From positions 21,023,260 to 21,087,259 of the forward strand of contig CM042087.1 in NCBI GenBank assembly GCA_023512835.1: a stretch of 64,000 nucleotides of DNA, given 5' to 3'. Below the pieces are notes generated by a model. That model searched no databases, had not been told where the DNA came from, and worked only from the letters and a program-made list of their open reading frames with translations. The stretch is from Taxillus chinensis. Lineage: Eukaryota > Streptophyta > Magnoliopsida > Santalales > Loranthaceae. The stretch's first letter is position 1. Each line of letters starts with the position of its first letter. A program made the position numbers and the translations under genes. This document shows positions 55,254 through 64,000 of this stretch, piece after piece.

Positions 55254-55673
55254 CACGTGCAAAAGGAAAGATGCTTAGAATGATGTCCTCTATCTACCAC
55301 AGAAGTTTCAGACCAAATGGACATGTATGTGAGGTGCACGTGATATGGGTCCAATTCACGTGCAAGTGTAATTGTCTTCCAAATGATGCAAGGAGGCTAG
55401 GGGTGAAGTTTGAAAGCATTTGGAGTTCATATGGAGTTGCACGTGAATTGGGAATTCACGTGCAAATTGGCGTGCAGGCATATTTTTGCATGGTTCCCTT
55501 GGTTTTGGCATTCTAAGGAACTTTCTCCAAAGGACCATGTTGAAATTCTGATTATTTTGGTGTGTATGGATGCGGAAAGGTTGTAGCTTGTGTAATCAAA
55601 ACTACGTCGTTTTGATCCTGGGTTTACTTAATCAAAACTACGTCGTTTTGATGTGAATGGTGTCTATATAAGG
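55254..55673 (+). promoter_or_regulatory. B LTR promoter region: five G-boxes, two ACGT palindromes, TATA
   Basis: CACGTG occurs at 55254, 55337, 55357, 55440 and 55457. The second/third and fourth/fifth form inverted pairs (GCACGTGAATT/AATTCACGTGC). CAAAACTACGTCGTTTTG palindromes lie within 55595-55616 and 55631-55652, and TCTATATAAGG at 55663-55673. The same set is present in the 3' LTR (TATA at about 62997) and in L1. Confidence 0.7.
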
Positions 55674-56237
55674 AGGGCTTGAGTTTGAGTTAGGGTTCTT
55701 GTGTTCCTTTTTGTTGCATTGCTGCCTAGAGAGAGAGAGCTAGAGAGAGAGGGAAGGGGAGTTGCTGGTTGCTGCCGGAGCATCTTGCGTGGGGAGGACG
55801 GGCGTTTGGCGCGGGAGCAAGGAAGATCCGCTTTAAGGTAGGGGTTCGTTCTTCCTAAACCCTCTCGTCCTAGGGTCCTAGGGCGGATTCTGGGTCGTAT
55901 CTGTTTATATATATATATATGTAAATTCATATAGGTGTGATCTCCTATATGAATGTTGGCCTTTCAGTGGCATTTTGGTGTGGTTACGTGATCTATATGC
56001 TATATGTTTGATGAAAAGCTTTGTGTGAATATAGTTATGTGTATATGCCTGCCAAGTGTTTGAAATTATGCTCTGGAGGCTGTGCATGTTATGTGTTTGT
56101 GGAAATGCCTGTGTGGCCGGGTTTGTGAGCTTGTGGATATATGCATGCTAAGTGTTCGAGGTTATTCCTGTGTGACTAAGCATACTTAGTGTTTGATGTT
56201 ATGCCCGTATGGCCATGTGTCTGCGTGTTTGCTTGTA

Positions 56238-56490
56238 CACCCGGTGGCCGTGGAAGCCCGGGACTGTTTTGTGGAACCCGGTGGCTGTGGAAGCCGGGGC
56301 TGTTTTGTGGAACCCGGTGGTTTGTGGAAGCCCGGGGCTGTTTTGTGGAACCCGGTGGCTGTGGAAGCCCGGGGCTGTTTTGTGGAACCCGGTGGGTTGT
56401 GGAAGCCCGGGACTGTTTTGTGGAACCCGGTGTGTGGAAGCCCGGGACTGTTCTTGAAACCCGGTGGTTGTGGAAGCCCGGGAGTGTTTA
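56238..56490 (+). repeat. LTR minisatellite, about 37-bp unit, seven copies
   Basis: The unit is CCCGGTGGCTGTGGAAGCC plus CGGGGCTGTTTTGTGGAA. The last two units carry TTCTTGAAA. The homologous array in the 3' LTR (63572-63815) also has seven units with a few base differences. Confidence 0.9.
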
Positions 56491-56959
56491 TGTACTAGCC
56501 CATGTATGACCGTGTTTCTTGTTATAGCCATGTAACCATATCTGGTGGGATAATTGTATCACGACACAAAGACTTGTACACAAGGCATGTAGATACCAGG
56601 TGATGGGATGGGTTGGGGAGACATGATCCCTACTGGGTGTGGTTGCTCACCCCTCCTACCATGTTGTTTTCTTTTCGGGAACCTACAGGCGTTAGGTGGG
56701 ACCCCAAGGTGGAAGACCTTATTTATTTAATTTGTTTATGTTATTTTTATTATGAGAATCGATGTAACCCCCGGTGGGGAAAGGATTTTGTTGTAATAAA
56801 CTGGATTGGATTGCTTTTAATGAATATTACTTTCTTGAATGTTGTGGATGTTTAAAATGTTAAATTCTTGTTTTGTATCCTACCCCTTTGCCCTCCGTGT
56901 GGGTAAAAGGGGAGTCACGTACCGGTTTCCTCGGGTTGGAAATCCGGGGCGTGACAATA

Positions 56960-56971
56960 TGGTATCAGAGC
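56960..56971 (+). other. Primer-binding site of chromovirus B
   Basis: TGGTATCAGAGC is a perfect initiator-Met tRNA site, three bases after the LTR end. Confidence 0.9.
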
Positions 56972-57381
56972 ATGGTCTAGTTGGCCTAGGGTAGTGGGCG
57001 GACTTGGTTATCTTGAGTCCTTTGGAGGAGCCTGGAGGGACGTGCCTGATCAACACGGTCCTCTTGGGGCCTCTAAGGTGTACTTAGGGTAGTCCAGTCT
57101 TGTGATAGGATTTGCATGCATAGGCATTAGGGCACTAGTTGCATTTGCTGTGTGAATGTATGCTAAACCGTGGATAGGATCACATGATTAAGTGAAATGT
57201 GCAACTCGATTTGGTTGGAAATGTGTACTGGACTGTGAACTGTGAAATGTAATTGATGCAATGTATGTGTGTAATGTCATGTGTTAGTGAAATTGATCAG
57301 TGAGGTAGAGGTAGTGACGCGATAGATTATAAAAAAAAAAAAAATTTGTTTTGACGTTGTGCTTACTTACGTGTAGTAAGA

Positions 57382-58534
57382 ATGCCGCCGAGAAGAGTGA
57401 CACGTGCGTCCGGGCAAAGTGGGCGATGAGTCATCTGCCCATGAGGGTCCGGGTGCGGGACCATCCGTTGGAGGGCATGCGTTGTTCGGCACAGCTACAA
57501 GAAGGCATCCGGCTGGAGGTACGAGAGCTACGGGAGGGACTCGACAGGACGTTCGGGAGGAGGTGCGCCGTGAGATGGCAGCACAGCGGGTGGTGCCACC
57601 ACCACCACCACCACCCATAGGAGAGCGCCTCGTGAGCGTGAGAGTTCGCTGGGTGGTGTACCGACCCGTGCGAGAGGATGACGTGGTGACACGGTTCCGA
57701 AAGGAACAACCTCCGCGATTTAAAGGGGGGAAGACCCTGTGGTAGGCGAGCGGTGGTTGAGACAGTTGAGCATGTGTTCTCCTTTCTCCTGCCCCGGGAG
57801 GAGGATAAGGTGCGACCGGCACCCGGCAAACCGGGAGGGGGACGCCTTGGAGTGGTGGACGAGTGTTGCGGGGAGCCGTGCGGTGCAACTCATGTTTTGG
57901 GAGGAATTCTTGCAACTCTTCCATGATGAGTTCTTCCGGAATCGGTGAGATGGCAGAAGAGGAGGAATTTGGCAGCCCGAAGCAAGGATCAAAGACGGTG
58001 CCCGAGTATGAGCGGGAGTTCGGAGCCTGAGTAGGTTTGCCCCCCAGACGGTGGCAAAGGAGGACCGAAGGCCCACAAGTTCACTCTCGGGTCTTCGGCC
58101 AGCCCTTAGGGAGAGGGTGGCAATTCTACGCTTGAGGACTTATCTTGAGGCCGTGGGAGACGGCCCGTATAGGCGAGAGAGAGCTGGATGGTGGGAGGCA
58201 GGCCCATCGGGGTCGCCGGTTGCAGAGTGGGCCTGATCGAGATGCGGGGTCCAAGAGGCTCAAGATGGAGGAGAGGGATAGCAGTTCCTTCCCGCAGCGG
58301 GGACGGACATTGGTGAACCCGGGGAGGTCTAGCTTTGGCGGTGGTAGACAGGGCGGTCCAGCAGGGGGTCTCCCTAGTGGTTGTTACTGCTGTGGGGAGC
58401 AAGGCCACTTGAGAAAGGAGTGTCCAAAGAGGGACTGGAAATGCCATAGATGTGGACGAGAGGGCCATCCCGAGCCGGGTTTGCCGGAGTGGCAACAAGG
58501 GAGTTGGAGGCATGACATCCAAGACAAGGAGTGA
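57382..58534 (+). pseudogene. Chromovirus B gag with two zinc knuckles
   Basis: Starts at ATG 57382 (MPPRRVTRASG). Capsid parts across frames: VREDDVVTRFRKEQPPRFKG, VVGERWLRQ, ALEWWTSV, VQLMFWEEFLQLFHDEFFRN, and after a shift VAKEDRRPTSSLSGLRPALR. The nucleocapsid (58380-58480) has CYCCGEQGHLRKEC, a complete C-x2-C-x4-H-x4-C, then CHRCGREGHPEPG, whose last Cys is Gly. Stops or shifts occur near 57427, 57740, 57948 and 58236. The length agrees with chromovirus gag. Confidence 0.8.
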
Positions 58535-59423
58535 TGCCCGTTTTCGTGCACCAGCGAGAGAGACCAGCTCGTCGGTGGCCGGCTAGTCAGGCAGGATCGA
58601 ATCGGACCCGACCTCGGGGGAGGCCGGAGCGGCAGCGGACCGAGGCTGGAGGCAACCTTAGCGGGAAGCGTCCGGTGAGTGAGCCGACCAGTGGCACGGG
58701 CCAAGGGAGGGGTGTTTCTTGACTGGAGGCGACATACCGGGAGGAGGCCGAGCTACCACCCCCACCAGGCGAGGGTGGAGCAGGACCATCGGTGGTTAGA
58801 GGTACCCTCTTGATCTCCCGTACCTTAGCTTCGTTCTTTTCGATACGGGTGCATCATGTTCGTTTGTTGCTGAGCTTGTAGTTGACGGCTTGGGGTTAGC
58901 TTGTGTGGAGGCCGCGAGGCCCTTAGTTGTGGAGTCTCCGGTAGGAGGCATGATTGAGGTACGGCGAGTGTGTCGTGGCTGTGTGTTAACCATAGGCGAG
59001 GTGGAGCTGAGTTTTGACTTGCATGTGATGCCTTTGAGAACGTTCGACCTGATCTTGGGTATGGATTGGCTTATGGCTTTCCAGGCCAAGATAGATTGTT
59101 ATCGGCGGCGTGTGACCTTCGTGACACCTGCGGGGACCTCTTGCACCCTACGGGGGAGTGGGATTGTGAGGCTGAGTCGGGCCGGGCCAGTGTTGGACCA
59201 GTGGGGTGCCATTACCCACAGGTTAGCAGCCCTGACCTTTGCTGAGGAGGGTAAGGTGGAAAGGAGGGTGTGGCCCGCTGTTGTGGACCAATTCCAGGAT
59301 GTTTTTCCTGAGCAGTTGAGGAGTTTGCCACCTAAGAGGAGTGTGGAGTTCACCATTGAGTTGGTGCCGGGGACGGGTCCGATTTCCCAAGTAAGCGTAT
59401 CGTATGGGGCCAGCCGGAGTTGA
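58535..59423 (+). pseudogene. Chromovirus B aspartic protease
   Basis: The open frame to TGA 59421-59423 contains LSFVLFDTGASCSFVAELVV (58820-58880; DTGAS active site intact), VRRVCRGCVLTIGEVELSFD, FDLILGMDWLMAFQAKIDCY and RRVTFVTPAGTS. It then passes into the RT connection ([30 protein letters not shown]). LILGMDWL is the C-terminal protease motif of chromoviruses. The stretch 58535-58800 is basic linker. The domain itself looks intact; the flanking frames are not continuous. Confidence 0.85.
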
Positions 59424-60650
59424 GGGAGCTTCAGAGGCAAATCGAGGAGTTGGTGGGCCAGGGGTATATTAGGCCGAGTACCTCACCCTGGGGTGCTCCG
59501 GTGCTCTTTGCTAAGAAGGCCGATGGCACGCTTCGTCTTTGCATCGACTACGGAAGGCGAATTCGGTGGATCGTGAAGAACAAGTACCCGTTGCCTCGGA
59601 TAGATGACTGTTTGACCGATTGAGTGGGGCCCAGTGGTTTTCCAAGATAGATTTACGGTCGGGGTATCACCGGCTCGGGGTTAGGGAGGAGGACATCCCT
59701 AAGACGGCTTTTCGGTGCAGGTATGGGCATTATGAGTGGGTAGTGATGCCTTTCGGGCTCACTAATGCACCAGCAAGTGTTCATGCATTTGATGAACCAA
59801 GTCTTTGCCCCATACTTAGACTCGTTCGTGGTGGTGTTTATCGACGATATCTTGGTTTATTCCAAGACCGAGAAGGAACATGTGGAGCACTTGGCAACGG
59901 TGTTGCAAACCTTGAGGGACCAGCATTGTTTGCTAAGTTTAGCAAGTGTGAGTTTTGGCTGCAGGAGGTTCACTTTCTTGGCCATGTGGTGTCAAGTGAG
60001 GGAGTTAGGGTGGACCCGACCAAGATTGAGGCCGTGGCATCATGGGCGAGGCCAACCAACGTTTTTGAGATCCGTAGTTTTCTTGGCTTAGCGGGGTACT
60101 ATCGTCGTTTTGTAGAGGGTTCTCTCGTTTGGCGGCGCCTATGACGGCGTTGACTCGGAAGGGCGTGAAGTTTGAGTGGACGGACAAGTGCCGCCAGGCG
60201 TTTGAGACTCTCAAAACCCGTTTGACCACTGCACCTGTGTTGAGGTTGCCTAGGGAGGATATTCCGTATGAGGTGTCTTGTGATGCGTCCAGGGGTTGGT
60301 TTGGGGTGTGTGCTTATGCGGGAGCACGGTGTGGTAGCTTATGGGTCAAGGCAGTGAAGCCTCATGAGCGGAATTATCCTACTCATGACCTTGAGTTAGT
60401 GCTGTCATCTTCGCCCTGAAGAGTTGGCAGCACTACCTCTTGGGGGAAAAGTTTGTGGTGTTCTCGGATCACAAGAGCCTTAAGTACATCTTTACTCGAA
60501 GGACTTGAATTTGAGGCAAAGGAGATGGGTGGAGTATTTGCGGACCTTTGATTTTACTCTTGCCTATACCCCGGGCAAGGGTAATGTTGTGGCTGATGCA
60601 TTGAGCGAGAAAAGGGAAAGCTGAGGTGGCCGTGAGGGAGTGGAAGCCGA
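59420..60650 (+). pseudogene. Chromovirus B reverse transcriptase and RNase H
   Basis: [52 protein letters not shown], then in the next frame [34 protein letters not shown], then [20 protein letters not shown] (catalytic FIDD intact), [20 protein letters not shown] and [16 protein letters not shown]. RNase [50 protein letters not shown]. Breaks near 59622, 59770, 59910, 60125 and 60420. All visible catalytic motifs stand, but no frame is continuous. Confidence 0.88.
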
Positions 60651-61626
60651 TGGAGCAGTTGGCGACGTTGCAGCTGCGGCTTGTTGTTCGTGATGGTGGG
60701 ACAGTCTGCGTCCTTTGGTGGTAGTGCTGAGTTGTACCCGGCGCGTCCGGGAGGAACAGTTGGGTGACATTGAGTGTGAGGTTCTCCGTGCCCGTATTGA
60801 GGCCGGGGAGCTATCTCGGGGACTGGACAGAGGGTCCTGAGCATGAGTTGTCATTTCAGGGGCGGTTGGTAGTAGCTTCTTCCCTCGGGGATGAGGTGAT
60901 GAGGGAGTTTCACTAATCTAGGGTTCTTTGTGCATCCAGGGGGTACGAAGATGTACCATGCGCTTCGCAGACATTTTTGGTGGCCTGGGATGAAACGCGA
61001 TGTGGCTGCCTTTGTTTCGCGGTGCCTCACGTGTCGGCAGGTGAAGGCGAGCATCGGCGGCCGGCGGGCATGTTACGACCCTTGCCCATAGCGGAGTGGA
61101 AGTGGGACCATATCGCGATGGACTTTGTGGATGGTCTTCCACCCACCACCGGGAGGAAGGACATGATTTGGGTGATTGTGGATCGACTCACAAAGTCGGC
61201 CCATTTTCTTCTTGTTCGCGAGCGGGACTCCATTGGGACTTTGAGTCACCGTACATGAACGAGATTGTGAGACTGCATGGGGTACCATCATCGGTTGTCT
61301 CGACCGGGATTCGAGGTTCACTTCCCGTTTCGGGCCGGTTTGCGGGAGGGCTATGGGAACCAAGCTTCACTTGAGTACAGCCTTTCACCCTGAGACGGAC
61401 GGTCGGACCGAGCGGACGAATCGGACCATGGAGGACATGTTACGGGCTCTGTGTGTTAGATTTCGGGGGTTCGTGGGCAACTCACCTTCCTTTGGTGGAG
61501 TTTGCCTACAACAACGGCTATCAGCATCCATTGGGATGGCTCCTTTTGAGGCGTTGTACGGACGGCCGTGTCGATCACCCTTGTGTTGGACCGAGGTAGG
61601 AGAGGCAGCCCTCTTGGGGCCACGGA
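60651..61626 (+). pseudogene. Chromovirus B integrase
   Basis: A degraded HHCC region (60900-61060) includes WWPGMKRDVAAFVSRCLTC-type coding across frames. The core has WDHIAMDFVDGLPPTTGRKD (first Asp), VIVDRLTKSAHFLLVRERDS, a shifted stretch near 61300 for the second Asp motif, and [20 protein letters not shown] with [11 protein letters not shown] (catalytic Glu). [19 protein letters not shown] marks the site that Athila-2 interrupts in A. Shifts near 61258, 61345 and 61490. Confidence 0.85.
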
Positions 61627-62165
61627 TTGGTTCAAGAGGCTACCGAGAAAGTCGAGTTGATTCGTCGGCGTTTGTTGTCGGCTCGAGTCGGCGAGAAATC
61701 TTATGCGGATCACGGCGGCGACCTTTGGAGTTTTTTGTTGGTGATCATGTGTTCCTTCGTGTCTCTCCACGCCGTGGACATCGACGGTTTGGGCGAGGTT
61801 CCAAGCTATCTCCGCGGTTTATTGGCCCTTTTGAGATTCCCGGATCGTGTAGGGCCCGTAGCCTACCGGTTAGCGTTACCACCGCGGGTAGTCGAGTGCA
61901 CAACGTGTTTCACGTGTCCCGGTTGAGGAAGTATCACCCTGACCCCACTCATGTGATTGATTGGGGGACGTTGGACATTGAGGATGACATGTCCGTCATT
62001 GAGGCCCCTATCCGTATCCTAGATCGGCAAGAGAAACTTTTGCGTGGTCGTCTTTATTCCTTTGGTTCGCGTGCTGTGGCAGCACCGTGGCATTGAGGAG
62101 GAGACATGGGAACGGGGAGTCCGTGATGCGGGAGCAGCACCCCGGACTTGTTCGAGGACGAACAA
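61627..62165 (+). pseudogene. Chromovirus B integrase tail with divergent chromodomain
   Basis: Frames give [64 protein letters not shown] and [19 protein letters not shown]. Another frame has the expected [12 protein letters not shown] ending. The ILDRQ...TWER arrangement is the non-canonical chromodomain of Tekay/Del elements. Frames shift near 61640, 61840 and 62060. The 3' UTR (62166-62485) has no gene. Confidence 0.8.
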
Positions 62166-62485
62166 TCTTAAGCGTGGGAGGTGGCTGTTGGCCAAGGGAT
62201 AGTGATGTTTCCTTGTGATGTGTTTTCTTGTATTAGTTGATGTATTTGTATTGTCTTTTAAAGACATGTGTTCTTATTTGTGATGTGCTTTGAAATGTGT
62301 ATTCGTGCCATGTGGACATGTGTTACGTGCATTATTGTGGTTATGGATTATGGTGAGTGCTTGTTATGTCTTGTTGTCTTGTGTGTGGTGTATGACCCAT
62401 TTGGGTGTGGTGGCTTGCCGGGTGGCAAATGGGTAGTTTGTGGTTGTTTTCCTCGTATGTCATTTCTTTTCGAGGACGAAAAGTC

Positions 62486-62500
62486 TTAAGGGGGAGAGGA
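62486..62500 (+). other. Polypurine tract of chromovirus B
   Basis: TTAAGGGGGAGAGGA directly before the 3' LTR start TGTAAGGACC. Same motif as in A at 55140. Confidence 0.9.
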
Positions 62501-64000
62501 TGTAAGGACCCGTACCTTGAGTTAGTCGTTTTGCCTCCTGAGTAGAGTTTTTCTAGATTTTGACCTAGTAGTTGGACTCCAATGAATTCACGTGCAAAAG
62601 GAAAGATGCTTAGAATGATGTCCTCTATCTACCACGAAGTTTCAGACCAAATGGACATGTAGTGTGAGGTGCACGTGATATGGGTCCAATTCACGTGCAA
62701 GTGTAATTGTCTTCCAAATGATGCAAGGAGGCTAGGGGTGAAGTTTGAAAGCATTTGGAGTTCATATGGAGTTGCACGTGAATTGGGAATTCACGTGCAA
62801 ATTGGCGTGCGAGCATATTTTTGCATGGTTCCCTTGGTTTTGGCATTCTAAGGAACTTTCTCCAAAGGACCATGTTGAAATTCGATTATTTTGGTGTGTA
62901 TGGATGCGGAAAGGTTGTAGCTTGTGTAATCAAAACTACGTCGTTTTGATCCTGGGTTTACTTAATCAAAACTACGTCGTTTTGATGTGAATGGTGTCTA
63001 TATAAGGAGGGCTTGAGTTTGAGTTAGGGTTCTTGTGTTCCTTTTTGCACTGTACTGCTGAGAGAGAGAGAGAGCTAGAGAGAGAGGGAAGGGGAGTTGC
63101 TGGTTGCTCGCCGGAGCATCTTGCGTGGGGAGGGACGGCGTTTGGCGCGGGAGCAAGGAAGATCTGCTTTAAGGTAGGGGTTTGTTCTTCCTAAACCCTC
63201 CTGTCCTAGGGTCCTAGGGCGATTCTGGGTCATATCTGTTTATATATATATATATGTAAATTCATATAGGTGTGATCTCCTATATGAATGTTGGCCTTCG
63301 ATGGCATTTTGGTGTGGTTTGTGATCTATATGCTATATGTTTGATGAAAAGCCTGTGTGAATATAGTTATGTGTATATGCTGCCAAGTGTTTGAAATTAT
63401 GCCTGTGAGGTTTGTGCATGTTATGTGTTTGTGGAAATGCCTGTGTGGCTGGGTTTGTGAGCTTGTGGATATATGCATGCTAAGTGTTCGAGGTTATTCC
63501 TGTGTGACTAAGCATACTTAGTGTTTGATGTTATGCCTGTATGGCCATGTGTCTTTGCGTGTTTGCTTGTACACCCGGTGGGCTGTGGAAGCCGGGACTG
63601 TTTTGTGGAACCCGGTGGTTGTGGAAGCCCGGGGCTGTTTTGTGGAACCCGGTGGTTGTGGAAGCCCGGGGCTGTTTTGTGGAACCCGGTGGCCGTGGAA
63701 GCCCGGGGCTGTTTTGTGGAACCCGGTGGCCGTGGAAGCCGGGATTGTTTTGTGGAACCCGGTGGTTTGTGGAAGCCCGGGACTGTTCTTGAAACCCGGT
63801 GGTTGTGGAAGCCCGGGAGTGTTTATGTACTAGCCCATGTATGATTGTGTTTCTTTGTTATAGCTGTAACCATATCTGGTGGGATAATTGTATCACGACA
63901 CGCACTTGTACACAAGGCATGTAGATACGGTGCATGGGATGGGTTGGGGAGACATGATCCCTACGAGCCGTGGTTGCTCACCCCTCCTACCATGTTGTTT
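62501..64000 (+). repeat. 3' LTR of chromovirus B, cut by the window end
   Basis: It matches 55165 onward almost base for base: G-box cluster (62590-62800), ACGT palindromes (62929-62950, 62965-62986), TATA (about 62997-63007), GA-rich leader, and the seven-unit minisatellite (63572-63815). It lacks only the final part beyond 64000. Visible differences are mostly single-base changes and short indels. Confidence 0.92.
63572..63815 (+). repeat. Seven-copy minisatellite in the 3' LTR of B
   Basis: Counterpart of 56238-56490 with the same unit and copy number but a different distribution of variants (for example units with GGTGGCCGTGG). Confidence 0.9.

Larger units (their letters stand above)
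55165..56956 (+). repeat. 5' LTR of chromovirus B
   Basis: 1792 bp from TGTAAGGACCCGTACC to GGGGCGTGACA. It has five CACGTG boxes within 210 bases, two ACGT palindromes and TATA, a GA-rich leader, and the start of a possible transcript near 55700. It also has a seven-unit minisatellite and the GCTCACCCCTCC block. Confidence 0.9.
55165..64000 (+). mobile_element. Chromovirus B (Tekay/Del-like), most complete element; right end outside the window
   Basis: 5' LTR 55165-56956, PBS 56960-56971, gag 57382-58534, protease, RT, RNase H, integrase, chromodomain-like tail to about 62165, PPT 62486-62500, 3' LTR from 62501. The two LTRs are nearly identical by eye over long stretches, so insertion is recent compared with A. 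Coding frames still contain several one-base shifts, so it is not evidently autonomous. Confidence 0.88.

Noticed and set aside
56189..56509. Open frames with CGSPGLFCGTRW-type repeats (also 30816-31069 and 63521-63844)
   Set aside because: They arise from a 36-37-bp LTR minisatellite that is near a multiple of three and stays open in several frames at once; no domain, no conserved start.

Overview
The window is plant nuclear DNA, most likely from a flowering plant, and consists almost entirely of transposable elements nested inside one another. I see no host gene, tRNA, rRNA or CRISPR array. The evidence is LTR/PBS/PPT signatures, Ty1/copia (SIRE/Maximus-like), Ty3/gypsy Athila-like and Ty3/gypsy chromovirus-like gag-pol remnants, and one small DNA transposon. 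Nearly every coding region carries stops, frameshifts or lost catalytic residues, so almost all are pseudogenes.

Layout. 1-1042: gag fragment of an Athila-like element. 1043-3346: 3' LTR plus a stub of internal sequence of a minus-strand copia element (S2). 3347-4462: piece of a minus-strand chromovirus-type LTR. 4463-29789: a plus-strand SIRE-like copia element (S). Its 5' LTR is split by a PIF/Harbinger-like non-autonomous element (5491-6501, TSD TAA) and by a rearranged minus-strand Athila-like element, Athila-1 (6872-17850, TSD CACAA). S encodes gag, protease, integrase, RT and RNase H. After these comes a third ORF with an envelope-like N-part, a coiled coil and a Ulp1/C48-type cysteine-protease domain.

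A chromovirus, A (29790-55164), sits in the 3' LTR of S. A is itself broken by a solo LTR L1 (32613-36113, containing a second solo LTR L2, 33915-35664, TSD GGTAT), a compact minus-strand chromovirus R (36415-41857), a second Athila-like element Athila-2 (43507-54271) whose two LTRs face each other, and a chromovirus B (55165 to beyond the window end) that lies 10 bp inside the 3' LTR of A. Athila-2 contains a further solo LTR, L3 (about 49135-51514).

Most notable: two separate Ulp1-like protease domains in two different LTR-element contexts; a full-length LTR pair in inverted orientation at the ends of one insertion; an ACGT-core palindrome just upstream of the TATA box in LTRs of two unrelated gypsy groups, amplified to seven tandem copies in L2; clustered G-box hairpins in the B-type LTR; and an in-frame gag-RT fusion created by an internal deletion in A. 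Family names rest on motifs read by eye, not on database searches.
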